Notes under the pieces: model-generated
What the model was told of the DNA's origin: nothing
Seen by the model: the letters and a program-made list of their open reading frames with translations, nothing else
The model's database searches: none
Part shown: one piece after another, positions 8,073 to 16,863 of the stretch
Layout: every line of letters begins with the position of its first letter
How positions within the stretch are numbered: position 1 is the stretch's first letter
Program-made: the position numbers and the translations under genes
Source of the DNA: Glycomyces albidus
Lineage (GTDB): Bacteria > Actinomycetota > Actinomycetes > Mycobacteriales > Micromonosporaceae
DNA: 64,000 nucleotides
NCBI RefSeq assembly: GCF_009451885.1
Contig: NZ_WIAO01000018.1
Coordinates: 50,394-114,393 of the forward strand
Direction: 5' to 3'

Positions 8073-10802
8073 TCAGGCTTCGGCGGTCAGTTCGGCGTCG
8101 GCGCCGGTGACGGCGCCGTCGGCGACCTCGGCGGTCGCGGCGGCGGCGGCGTACCCTTCGGCGCTGACCTCCAGGGTGCGTTCACCGGCGTCGGTGAACA
8201 GGACGTACTCGCCGTCGGCGGCGGTGACGGCCGCGGCGCCCGAGGCCGCGTCGTACACGCGCGCGCCCGCGACCGGGTCGCCCGTCTCTGCGTCGGTGAC
8301 GGTGCCGCGCACCAGCCCGCCGTCGAGGGCGTCGCAGCCGCCGACGCGGACGTTGTCGACCATCCACCAGAACGCCCACGTGGCGTTGTCGGTGAAGTGG
8401 AACTTGAGCTGGACGGCGGTCTGGTCGGCCCACTCGGACAGGTCGACGGTCTCGACCGTGGCCTCGAGGTCCTCGTTGGTGTACCAGACCTGCTCCCAGG
8501 TGGCCCCGCCGTCGGCGGACACGAGCACCTCGGCTTCGGAGCCGATCCCGCCGTCCACGAAGAAGTTCGCGAAGGACAGGGTCGGTTCCGCGGCGGCGCT
8601 CAGGTCGAACGGCGCGGTGATCATGTCGGTGTCGGTGAGCAGCTCGATGTCGGAGGCGTCGGAGTTGGCCTCCGCGTACCCGCCCGAGCCGGGGGTCATG
8701 TTGCCGTAGTCCCACGGGTCGTCGAACACCCACGGGAAGTCGTCCTCGCCGTTGTTGACGACCTCCCAGCCGGGCGGCGCGGCGAGGGACTCGAAGCGCT
8801 CGTCGAGCACCTCGGATCCGAAGCCGGGCGCCAGGCAGCCCTCGGCGAGCGGCACCTCGATCAGTGCGGCGTCGTCCGGGTCCACGGTGAGGGCCCGGTA
8901 GCCGGGGTAGTCGGTCTCGACGGTCAGCGGCCAGTCGCCTTCGGCGGGGATGACCAGGCTGTACTCGCCGGTGAACGGGTCGGTCTCGGCGACGGCCTCG
9001 CCGCCGGCGGTCTCGACCGTGGCGTCGAGCGGCCAGCCCTGGCCGCCGCCGTCGACGACCTGCCCGGCGACCGTGCGGGTCTCCAGGCGCTCGATCTCGG
9101 CGTCGAAGACCGCGGCGCCGTTGCGGCCGACCCGCACGGAGCCGGTGGTCTCGCCGTAGAGGAACTTCGAGACGGTGACGTGGTAGCGCCCGGCGGGGAT
9201 CCGCTCGAACGCGTACGCGCCGTCGGCGTCCGTGGTCGCTTCGCGGACGACGCCGCCCTCGAAGACGAGCCGGGCGCCGGCGACCGGGTCGCCGTGCTGG
9301 TCGGTGACGGTCCCCGACAGGGACCCGAACTTCCCGGCGGGCGCCTCGTCGACGGCGTCCTCGACGTCGATGCGGCCGTGGCCGTAGACGTTGTTGGCCT
9401 CGGCGTCGCCGGTGCACTGGTCGTCGGCGGTGTCGACGGCCGTGCCGGTGATCGTCTCGTAGACGGCCTCGTAATCGCCCTCCAGTGTGGGCGATGCGGA
9501 CATCAGGAGCGCGATGGAGCCGGCGACGTGCGGCGCGGCCATGGAGGTGCCGTCGCCGGTGCCGTACTCGTCGCCCGGGAGGGAGGAGAGGACCTCGACG
9601 CCGGGTGCGGACACGTCCGGTTTGAGGGTCCCGTTGAGGCCGTGGCCGCGCGAGGAGAAGTCGGCGATCGCGTGGTCCTCGTCGTACGCGCCGACGGCGA
9701 TCACGTTCTCGTACACGCCGGGGGTGCTCATGGTCAGGCACGCGGAGCCGTTGTTGCCGGCCGCGAACACCGGGATGATGCCGGAGGCGTGCCACAGGTC
9801 GACGACCTCGGCGTAGATCGGGTCGTACCCGGGGATCGTGGTGCCCCACGAGTTGTTGACGACGTGCGGCGCCTTCAGCGGGTCGGGGTTGCGGCCCTCC
9901 GCGTCGGTGGGCGCGGCGATCCACTGGCCGGCGAGGATGAGCGTCTCGATGCTCGGGCAGCAGCCGTTCACGGCGATCCACTCGGCGTCGGGTGCGACGC
10001 CGATGCCGTCGTTGCCGACCATGGTGCCCATGGTGTGGGTGCCGTGGCCGTCGTCGTCGCAGGGGGCGTCGCCTTCGCAGACGTCCTGGATGTCGTAGAA
10101 GTTGTAGTCGTGCGTGTAGGTCCCGTCGCCGTTGCTGCCGCGGTAGGAGTCCTCGAGCGCGGGGTGGTCGAACTGCACGCCGGTGTCGATGTTGGCGACG
10201 ACGATGCCCTCGCCGGTGAAGCCGTCCTCCCAGACCTCGGGGGCGCCGACGTCGGCGACGCCCCATTCGGCGGCGGCGGACTGGACGGCGTCCCAGGTCT
10301 GGAACCCGCCGCTCGCCTCCTCCTTGCCGCCGGGGGCGATCGGCTCGATCATGTCGTACTCGGGTGCGGCCACGACCTGCTCGACGCTGTCGAGCGCGAC
10401 GAGGTCGGCGAGGAGTTCCTCGTCGGCCTGGACCTTGATCGTGGAGGCGCCCCAGAAGGTCTCGAAGTCGGCGCCGGCCGCTTCGAGGGCGGCGACGGCC
10501 TCCTGCTGCGAGGATTCGGCGTACGCCTTGGCGGCCGCGACCGCGGCGACGCCCTGCTGCTCCTTGGTGTCGGCGGCGAGCGCCGCGTCGTAGTCGGGGG
10601 AGCCGGTGAAGAGGAGCCACAGCTCCGCGTCGCCCGCGTCGGCGATCTCGGCGACGAGTTCGGGGGCGACTTTCTCGGCTATCAGGGCTTCGGTGGTCTC
10701 GGCCTCCTGGGCGGCCGCACCGGAGGCGACGGCCCCCGGGACGAGCGCGCCGGCGAAGGCGGCGGCGAGGATGCGGCGCGTGCGCCGCTGTGCAACTGTC
10801 AC
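8073..10802 (-). CDS. Secreted subtilisin-like serine protease (bacillopeptidase F type), paralogue A
   Basis: A 909-residue extracellular S8 protease. The GTG start follows AAAGGAGAG. A signal peptide (RRTRRILAAAFAGAL region) ends near residue 32; an inhibitory propeptide runs to about 155. The catalytic triad is Asp in ANIDTGV (~206), His in DGHGTHTMGT (~253) and Ser in GDGTSMAAPHVAG (~420), with oxyanion Asn in NNSWG. Behind it come two carboxypeptidase-regulatory-like beta repeats (SLSGTVTDQHGDPVAGA; VAGQVVDGGGQGW), an adhesin/MAM-like jelly-roll with FDDPWDYGNMTPGSGGYAE, and a last regulatory-like repeat (VRGTVTDAETGDPVAGA). It ends there, lacking the roughly 200-residue tail of its upstream paralogue. 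Confidence 0.93.
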   Translation of the reverse strand: MTVAQRRTRRILAAAFAGALVPGAVASGAAAQEAETTEALIAEKVAPELVAEIADAGDAELWLLFTGSPDYDAALAADTKEQQGVAAVAAAKAYAESSQQEAVAALEAAGADFETFWGASTIKVQADEELLADLVALDSVEQVVAAPEYDMIEPIAPGGKEEASGGFQTWDAVQSAAAEWGVADVGAPEVWEDGFTGEGIVVANIDTGVQFDHPALEDSYRGSNGDGTYTHDYNFYDIQDVCEGDAPCDDDGHGTHTMGTMVGNDGIGVAPDAEWIAVNGCCPSIETLILAGQWIAAPTDAEGRNPDPLKAPHVVNNSWGTTIPGYDPIYAEVVDLWHASGIIPVFAAGNNGSACLTMSTPGVYENVIAVGAYDEDHAIADFSSRGHGLNGTLKPDVSAPGVEVLSSLPGDEYGTGDGTSMAAPHVAGSIALLMSASPTLEGDYEAVYETITGTAVDTADDQCTGDAEANNVYGHGRIDVEDAVDEAPAGKFGSLSGTVTDQHGDPVAGARLVFEGGVVREATTDADGAYAFERIPAGRYHVTVSKFLYGETTGSVRVGRNGAAVFDAEIERLETRTVAGQVVDGGGQGWPLDATVETAGGEAVAETDPFTGEYSLVIPAEGDWPLTVETDYPGYRALTVDPDDAALIEVPLAEGCLAPGFGSEVLDERFESLAAPPGWEVVNNGEDDFPWVFDDPWDYGNMTPGSGGYAEANSDASDIELLTDTDMITAPFDLSAAAEPTLSFANFFVDGGIGSEAEVLVSADGGATWEQVWYTNEDLEATVETVDLSEWADQTAVQLKFHFTDNATWAFWWMVDNVRVGGCDALDGGLVRGTVTDAETGDPVAGARVYDAASGAAAVTAADGEYVLFTDAGERTLEVSAEGYAAAAATAEVADGAVTGADAELTAEA

Positions 10803-10892
10803 GAACTCTCCTTTGGGGGGTGGCCCCGGCGGCGCCGGGGCCGTTGGGTATCGCAGGATTGCATCGGGTATTGACAGGTTGTCTGGGTAGAT

Positions 10893-10934
10893 CCACTTTG
10901 GGATCCCCAAACGACGTACGCACCGAAGGCCCGT
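10893..10934 (-). promoter_or_regulatory. Upstream element shared with the paralogous subtilase gene
   Basis: The leader of this subtilase has CCACTTTG (10893-10900) and CGAAGGCCCGT (10924-10934). The same two blocks occur upstream of paralogue B at 14488-14495 and 14553-14564 with different spacing. They may be a common promoter or regulator site; the exact -10/-35 is not clear. Confidence 0.4.
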
Positions 10935-10971
10935 CACGGTTGCATTAGTTCTGATTTAGGCACAAGCGAAA

Positions 10972-11000
10972 GCCCCCTGCCGCTTCGGGCGGCAGGGGGC
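10972..11000 (-). terminator. Terminator after subtilase paralogue B
   Basis: GCCCCCTGCCGC and GCGGCAGGGGGC form a 12-bp stem with a 5-base loop. Read on the minus strand it is followed by TTT, 17 bases past the stop. Confidence 0.85.
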
Positions 11001-11016
11001 GGTCGTCACTCGCGCA

Positions 11017-14000
11017 TCAGCAGTTGAGCTCCTCCAGGGTGAAGCTCAGGTCGGCGGTGTCGCCGGCCGGGAGCGCGATGCTCCCGAAGTCGGCGGCGTA
11101 GCCGTCCTTGGAGGCGATGATCGTGAAGTCGCCTTCGGGGAACCAGTACGAGTAGTTCCCGTCGGCGTCCGTCCAGAAGTGGAAGGACTCGCCGTCGGCG
11201 CTGCGGACCTGGACCTGGGCGTCGCCGATCGCGGCGGTGGCGCCGTCGCAGGTCTCGGCGAGGACGGATCCGGTCAGCTTGCCCTGCTCGACCGTGGGGA
11301 CGACGAGCATGGACACGTTCACGACGGGCGCCTCGCCGGGGCCGACGTAGTCGGCGGTGAGGGTGGCCGTGTAGGTGCCCGGCTGGTCGACGCCGCCGGC
11401 GGCGGTGGCGCTGGTCTTCACGGTGACGCTCACGGACTGCCCGGCCGGGACGGTCACGGAGTCGACGCTGGTGGTGAGCCAGGACGTGTCGCCGGGGTAG
11501 CCGTAGCCGAGGATCGCGAACCCGCCGCCGCCGGTGGTGAAGGTGACCTCGCCGTCGGCGGTGCCCGTGTTGGTGAGCGTGAGCCGGGTCGACCACGAGG
11601 CGCCCTGCTGGACGTAGGTGCTCAGGGTCGTGGTGGCGACGCTGATCTCGGCGACGCCGATCGCGAAGTCGGCCGCGGCGATCCCGTCGGGGACGATCGC
11701 GACCTCCTCGGTGGCGGCGCCGTATTCGGCGACGACGGCCGTGAACTCGGACGCTCCCGAGCCGGGCGCGAACATCCAGTAGGAGCCGTCGGCGGCGGTC
11801 GCGGCCTGGTGCCCGGAGGCGGTGTGGGTGACGGTGGCGCCTTCGAAGGGCTCGCCGGTCTCGAGGTCGGTGACGGTGCCGCGCACGAGGCCGCCTTCGA
11901 TCGGGGAGCATTCGCGGTCGGTGCCGACGAAGACGTCGTCGACCTCCCACCACCAGGCCCAGGTCCGGTTGTCGTTGTAGTGGAACTTGACCTGCGCCTC
12001 GGTCGCGTGGGCCCATTCGGACAGGTCGACGGTGACGGTCTGGTTGCGCGCGTTGGCCGTCGGGGCCCACACGGTCTCCCAGGTGGCGCCGCCGTCGGGG
12101 CTGAAGAGGACTTCGGCGACGGTGTTGTAGGAGCCCTTGTAGTAGTCGGTCGCGAAGCTCAGGACCGGTTCGTCGGCGGCGGACAGGTCGAATTCCGGCG
12201 AGATGAGGTCGGAGTCGAGCAGCTTGTTGCCCGAGCCCTGCTCGTCGGAGTCGGCGACGGCGAACCCGCCGGAGCCGGGGGTGCGGTTGCCGCGGGCGCC
12301 CGGGTCGTCGAACTCCCACGGGGTGGCGCCGCGGTCGACGACGGTCCAGCCTGCCGGGAGGGTCCCGCCCTCGAAGCGGTTGCCGAGCGGCTCGTACCCG
12401 TATCCGGGTGCGGTGCAGTTCTCGGCGATCGGGACTTCGATGGTGAGGTCGGCGGCGGCGACCGCGTCGACGGTGACGTCCTGGTAGCCGGGGTAGTCGG
12501 CGTCGACGAGCAGCTCCCATTCGCCGACCGGGAGGGTCAGCGAGAACGCGCCGGTGACCGGGTCGGTGGTGGTGGTGACTTCACCGCCGGTGGTGCTCAC
12601 GGTCGCCGCGAGCGGCCAGCCGTGGCCGCCGCCGTCGACGACGGTGCCGGTGACGGTGCCCGATTCGACCGCGGTGAGGACGGCGTCGTAGACGGCGGCC
12701 TGGTCGGCTTCGACGGTGACGGCGCCGGTGGTCTCACCGTAGCCGAACTTGTTGACGGTGACGCCGTACTCACCGGTCGGGACGACCGGGATCGTGAACG
12801 CGCCGTCGGCGCCGGTGGTGGCGGTGCGGGTGAACTCGCCGGTGAAGACGAGGTCGGCGTCCGCGACGGGTGCGCCGTCCTGGTCGACGACGGTGCCCGT
12901 GATCGAGCCGGTGTCGCCGATCGGGGAGGCGAGGACCGCCGCGAGGGCGTCGAGCTTGCCGTGGCCCCAGACGTTGTTGAGGTCCTCGGTGCCGCCGCAT
13001 TCGCCGTCGGCGGTGGGAACGGCCGATCCGACGAGCGCTTCGTACACGCCGTCGTAGTCGCCGTCGAGCGCCGGAGCGGCCGAGAGCATCAGCGCCACGG
13101 CGCCCGCGACGTGCGGGGCGGCCATGGAGGTGCCGCTCTTGAGGCCGTACCCGGTTCCGGGGACCGCTGAGCGGACCGAGACGCCGGGGGCGGCGATGTC
13201 GGGCTTGACCTGGCCGTCGCGGCCGGGGCCGCGGGCCGAGAAGTACCCGATCTCGCCGGCGGCGTCGAAGGCGCCGACGCCGATGACGTTCGGGTACAGG
13301 CCGGGCGAGCCGGCCGATTCGCAGCCGTCCTCGCCGTTGTTGCCCAGGGACACGACCGGGATGATCCCGGCGGCGTGCCACAGCGCCACGATGTCCTCGT
13401 AGAACGGGTCGTCGACGGACTGGGTGGTGCCCCAGGAGTTGTTGACGACGTCGGGCGCCTTGGACGGGTCGGGGTCGGAGCCGTCGGCCTTGGTGGGCGC
13501 GGCGATCCACTGCCCGGCGTCCAGGAGCGCGTCGGCGCTGGGGCAGCAGCCGTTCACGGCGATCCACTCGGCGCCGGGGGCGACGCCGATCTGGTTCTGG
13601 CCGCCGTCGTCGCCGACCATGGTGCCCATGGTGTGGGTGCCGTGGCCGTTCGCGTCGCAGGGGGCGTCCCCGGCGCAGCTGTTCGCGACGTCGTAGAAGT
13701 TGTAGTCGTGGGTGAAGGTGCCGTCGCCGTTGTTCCCGCGGTACTGGTTCACGAGGGCGGGGTGGTCGTAGTCGACGCCGGTGTCGATCGAGGCGACGAC
13801 GACGCCGGTCCCGTCGTAGCCGAGGTCCCAGACGTCGGGGGCGTTGATCGCGTCGACGCCCCATTCGGCGGCGGTGGTGCCGAAGCCGGACTCGGGGACG
13901 GGTTCGATGAGCTCGTACTCGGGGGCCGGGACGATGGCGTCCACAGTGTCGATGCCGACGAGGTCGGCGAGGAGGTCCTTGCCGCCGACGGCGCGGACGG

Positions 14001-14355
14001 TGTTGGAGCCCCAGTAGGATTCGTAGTCGACACCGGACTGCTCCAGGAGGTCGATCACGTCCTTCTGCGAGGTGTCGGCGAATTCCTGAGCCGCTGCAAC
14101 GGCTTCGGCGCCTTTCTCGGTCTTGGTGTCTGCGGCGAGGGCGGGGCTGAAGTCGGGGGCTCCTTCGAAGCGCACCCAGAGTTCGGCCTCGCCTTCGGTC
14201 TCGATCAGCGCGAGGAGGTCGGCTGCGACCTTGTCCTCGATGAGTGCGTCGGTGTCGGACTCGGCGAGGGCGGCGGTACCGGGCATGGCCGATACGAGCA
14301 GTCCTGCGGCCGCGGCCGCGAGAGTCCGACGCCATCGTCGTTGCGGATTCGTCAC
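11017..14355 (-). CDS. Secreted subtilisin-like serine protease (bacillopeptidase F type), paralogue B
   Basis: A 1112-residue secreted S8 protease, tandem paralogue of the next gene. The GTG start lies behind AGGAGCC; the signal peptide spans about residues 8-31. Triad: Asp in ASIDTGV (~191), His in NGHGTHTMGT (~238), Ser in SGTSMAAPHVAG (~410). The same beta-repeat and jelly-roll modules follow (ITGTVVDQDGAPVADA; FDDPGARGNRTPGSGG; VRGTVTDLETGEPFEGA). An extra C-terminal part has an immunoglobulin-like domain (STYVQQGASWSTRLTLTNTG) and a final regulatory-like repeat ending FTLEELNC. Several cysteines (NGCCPS, CAGDAPC) are shared by both paralogues. Substrates are unknown. Confidence 0.93.
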   Translation of the reverse strand: MTNPQRRWRRTLAAAAAGLLVSAMPGTAALAESDTDALIEDKVAADLLALIETEGEAELWVRFEGAPDFSPALAADTKTEKGAEAVAAAQEFADTSQKDVIDLLEQSGVDYESYWGSNTVRAVGGKDLLADLVGIDTVDAIVPAPEYELIEPVPESGFGTTAAEWGVDAINAPDVWDLGYDGTGVVVASIDTGVDYDHPALVNQYRGNNGDGTFTHDYNFYDVANSCAGDAPCDANGHGTHTMGTMVGDDGGQNQIGVAPGAEWIAVNGCCPSADALLDAGQWIAAPTKADGSDPDPSKAPDVVNNSWGTTQSVDDPFYEDIVALWHAAGIIPVVSLGNNGEDGCESAGSPGLYPNVIGVGAFDAAGEIGYFSARGPGRDGQVKPDIAAPGVSVRSAVPGTGYGLKSGTSMAAPHVAGAVALMLSAAPALDGDYDGVYEALVGSAVPTADGECGGTEDLNNVWGHGKLDALAAVLASPIGDTGSITGTVVDQDGAPVADADLVFTGEFTRTATTGADGAFTIPVVPTGEYGVTVNKFGYGETTGAVTVEADQAAVYDAVLTAVESGTVTGTVVDGGGHGWPLAATVSTTGGEVTTTTDPVTGAFSLTLPVGEWELLVDADYPGYQDVTVDAVAAADLTIEVPIAENCTAPGYGYEPLGNRFEGGTLPAGWTVVDRGATPWEFDDPGARGNRTPGSGGFAVADSDEQGSGNKLLDSDLISPEFDLSAADEPVLSFATDYYKGSYNTVAEVLFSPDGGATWETVWAPTANARNQTVTVDLSEWAHATEAQVKFHYNDNRTWAWWWEVDDVFVGTDRECSPIEGGLVRGTVTDLETGEPFEGATVTHTASGHQAATAADGSYWMFAPGSGASEFTAVVAEYGAATEEVAIVPDGIAAADFAIGVAEISVATTTLSTYVQQGASWSTRLTLTNTGTADGEVTFTTGGGGFAILGYGYPGDTSWLTTSVDSVTVPAGQSVSVTVKTSATAAGGVDQPGTYTATLTADYVGPGEAPVVNVSMLVVPTVEQGKLTGSVLAETCDGATAAIGDAQVQVRSADGESFHFWTDADGNYSYWFPEGDFTIIASKDGYAADFGSIALPAGDTADLSFTLEELNC

Positions 14356-14792
14356 GACGGCTCCTGTTCTGTTGGGCTCCGGGTGCGGGGTTCCGATCGC
14401 GGAGCGGGTCGTCGCGCCGGCGCGCCGCGTGGATGCGCGGACGCCGACGAAGACACGGTGCCAGTCCACAAACGAACGCACAAGGCCCCACTTTGTATGG
14501 TTCGGGCACGCGTTCACAGAACTCCGGTAACGGCCAGATGATCCAAAGTGAACGAAAGGCCCGTACCGGGAGGGTCCGTCAGAGCCCCTGATCTCGGCGG
14601 ATTCCCGCGCATGGGGGCGCGAACCGGGATGCTTCCGGGCACGGGGTAACGCTTCGTCAACAGCCCGGAAACGGAACGTCGATCAAAACATGTGAGAAAG
14701 ATCACAAGGAAGGTTGTGCATACTCGTTGGGACCCTTGGGACTCGCATCAAGTAACGGCCGCATTACCCCTTCTGCACCCCGGGCGGGCGAA
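14356..14792. other. Intergenic region upstream of subtilase B, about 440 bp
   Basis: No gene is seen. The part next to the subtilase carries CCACTTTG at 14488 and CGAAAGGCCCGT at 14553, shared with the other paralogue. ATCCAAAGTG at 14541 is an inverted copy of the first block. The rest (14640-14780) is lower in GC. Confidence 0.4.
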
Positions 14793-14820
14793 AGGCCCCC
14801 GCCGTCGCCGGCGAGGGCCT
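14793..14820 (-). terminator. Terminator after the DUF1542-like gene
   Basis: AGGCCC with CGCCG pairs with CGGCG and GGGCCT around a short loop, 30 bp past the stop on the minus strand. Confidence 0.6.
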
Positions 14821-14849
14821 GAAACACAGTGCGGCGCGGGCCGCCCGGA

Positions 14850-15614
14850 CTACTCGAAACCGCCGCCGAAGTCGCCCCCGCCGAAGTCCCCGCCGCCGAA
14901 GTCGCCACCGCCGTAATCGCCCCCGGAGTCGCCGGAGTCCGCCCCGGCGTCACCGGCGTCGGCCGCGCCGTCCTGGTAGCCCTCGGCGTACCCGCCCTCG
15001 ACCGCGCCCATCGCGTACGCCGGGGCGATCATCGCGTCGATGACCATCAGCCCCACGAACGCGCCCGCGGCGCCCGCGAGCGCCGGCTGCCACCACGGCG
15101 TGTTGTACCAGCCGGACGGGACCGGGCGACCGTCCACATTGCCGCCCGGGTAGTAGTGGCGGTTCTCGTCGCTCGGGTCCGGCGAACCGGTGTACCGCCG
15201 GCCCTCGATCTCGGCGCTGACCGGCTCGGTGAGCGCCCCGGTGCGGCGCTGGCCGCGCATCACGGGGATCTCCGGGCCCGGGTCCATGTCCATCGCGGTG
15301 CGGGCGGCCCGCACGTAGTGCAGCCCCTCGATCGCGGTCTCGGCCGCGAGCCGGTACTGGTTGATCGAACGCGCCTGCTCGAGCTGGGAGCCGGCCGCGG
15401 TGTAGCGCTCGCCGGCGTCGGCCAGCGCCTGCCCGGCGGGGAGGTTGTCCCCCGGGGCGGTGAGGTTCATCGTCTGCCCGCCGAGGCGCTCGTGCAGGCG
15501 GCGCGCCTCCGCCTGCGCGTCGGCCAGCTCGGCCTCGGCGCGCTGCTTGTTGGACCGGACCACGAAGGCGATGACCAGCACGGCGATCACCAGGAGCGTC
15601 AACCACACGAACAT
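14850..15614 (-). CDS. DUF1542-like membrane-anchored protein with Gly-rich tail
   Basis: A 254-residue protein with one N-terminal transmembrane helix (FVWLTLLVIAVLVIAFVV), then a charged helical region (NKQRAEAELADAQAEARRLHER) and a second hydrophobic segment near residue 190. It matches actinobacterial DUF1542-type proteins in layout. The last ~40 residues are Gly/Asp-rich with four GGGDFGGGDF-type repeats. The ATG at 15614 is supported by a TAGAGT -10 box six bases upstream. It is divergent from rmuC with only 41 bp between. Function unknown. Confidence 0.75.
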   Translation of the reverse strand: MFVWLTLLVIAVLVIAFVVRSNKQRAEAELADAQAEARRLHERLGGQTMNLTAPGDNLPAGQALADAGERYTAAGSQLEQARSINQYRLAAETAIEGLHYVRAARTAMDMDPGPEIPVMRGQRRTGALTEPVSAEIEGRRYTGSPDPSDENRHYYPGGNVDGRPVPSGWYNTPWWQPALAGAAGAFVGLMVIDAMIAPAYAMGAVEGGYAEGYQDGAADAGDAGADSGDSGGDYGGGDFGGGDFGGGDFGGGFE

Positions 15615-15655
15615 GTTCAAACTCTACTCGGAGTCGCACGCCTACACTGGCCCCT

Positions 15656-16807
15656 ATGACGTGGGTCCTATTGGCGGTGGTGTGCCTCGCGGCGGGCGGC
15701 GTCGGCGGCTGGTTCGCGGGCCGCTCGCGCCAGTCGGCGGAGCTGGCGGCCGCGACGGCCCGCCTCGAGGCCGCGGCCGAGAACGAGCACCGGCTCGAAT
15801 CGACCCTCCGCGCGGTCGCCTACGAGGCGACCGACCACTCCCGCGAAGCGGTCGGGCAGGTCCTCGCCCCGATCGCGGACACGCTCGCCCGGTACGAGAC
15901 CCGCCTCGGCGACGTCGAACGCGCCCGCCTCGACGCGTACGCCCAGCTCCGCGTCCAGCTCTCCGGCGTCGCCGACATCTCCGAGGGGCTCCGCGAGCAG
16001 ACCGGGCGGCTCCTGGGGGCGCTGCGCTCCCCGCAGGTCCGCGGCCAGTGGGGCGAGGTGCAGCTGCGGCGCATCGTCGAGGCGGCCGGGATGGTGGAGC
16101 ACTGCGACTTCACCGAGCAGCACACCGGGTCGGTCGACGGGCGCGCCGTCCGCCCCGACCTGATCGTGCGGCTGTCGGGCGGCCGGACCCTCGTGGTCGA
16201 CGCGAAGGCCCCGCTCCAGGCGTACCTCCAGGCGCTCGAGATCGAGGACGAGACCGGCCGCGACGAGCTGCTGCGCACGCACGCGAAGCACCTGCGCCGG
16301 CACGCCGAGGCGCTCGCCGGCAAGGAGTACTGGCGGGCGTTCGACGACACGCCCGAGATGGTGGTGCTGTTCGTGCCCGCGGACGCGTTCCTCGACGCGG
16401 CCCTGCGCGGCGACCCGGCGCTGCTCGAGGACTCGTTCGCGCGGGGCGTGGTGATCGCCTCGCCCGCGACCCTGATGGCGCTGCTGCGGACGGTGGCGCA
16501 CACGTGGCGCCAGGAGGCGCTGGCGCGGCACGCGAAGGAGGTCCACCGGCTGGGCCGGGAGCTGCACGAGCGGCTCGGCTCGGTCGCGGGGCATTTCGCG
16601 CGGCTCGGCTCGTCGCTGGAGGCGGCGGTCGGCTCGTACAACGCGGCGGTCGCGAGCGTCGAGTCGCGCCTCTTGGTGACGGCGCGGCGCTTCAGCGAGC
16701 TCGAGGTCGCGGGCGACCCGCCCGAGTCGCCGGCCCCGGTGGTGACCCCGGCGCGGCGTCCGACGTGGGACGCCGAAGCGGCGGTCGCCGACACGGACCG
16801 CCCGTAG
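15656..16807 (+). CDS. rmuC: DNA recombination protein RmuC
   Basis: A 383-residue RmuC-family protein. It has an N-terminal membrane anchor (TWVLLAVVCLAAGGVGGWFAG), a coiled-coil stretch and the RmuC nuclease-like domain: SPQVRGQWGEVQLRRIVEAAGM, VRPDLIVRLSGGRTLVVDAK, EMVVLFVPADAFL. RmuC limits inversions and processes DNA in E. coli (family knowledge). The ATG is preceded by TACACT with a 7-base gap, predicting a leaderless mRNA. A bidirectional hairpin follows. Confidence 0.93.
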   Translation: MTWVLLAVVCLAAGGVGGWFAGRSRQSAELAAATARLEAAAENEHRLESTLRAVAYEATDHSREAVGQVLAPIADTLARYETRLGDVERARLDAYAQLRVQLSGVADISEGLREQTGRLLGALRSPQVRGQWGEVQLRRIVEAAGMVEHCDFTEQHTGSVDGRAVRPDLIVRLSGGRTLVVDAKAPLQAYLQALEIEDETGRDELLRTHAKHLRRHAEALAGKEYWRAFDDTPEMVVLFVPADAFLDAALRGDPALLEDSFARGVVIASPATLMALLRTVAHTWRQEALARHAKEVHRLGRELHERLGSVAGHFARLGSSLEAAVGSYNAAVASVESRLLVTARRFSELEVAGDPPESPAPVVTPARRPTWDAEAAVADTDRP

Positions 16808-16814
16808 CGGGCGG

Positions 16815-16840
16815 AAGGCCCGGGCCGGAGCCCGGGCCTT
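16815..16840. terminator. Bidirectional terminator
   Basis: AAGGCCCGGGC and GCCCGGGCCTT form an 11-bp stem with a 4-base loop between convergent genes. Confidence 0.85.
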
Positions 16841-16863
16841 CGATTCGTACGTCCGGCGCCGGT

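Noticed and set aside
11179..13170. Very long open frames on the strand opposite the subtilase genes
   Set aside because: They mirror the third-base GC pattern of the real genes, have Gly/Val/Arg-rich composition and no family likeness. The same holds for the long antisense frames over the ATPase, carboxylase and sigma fusion genes.
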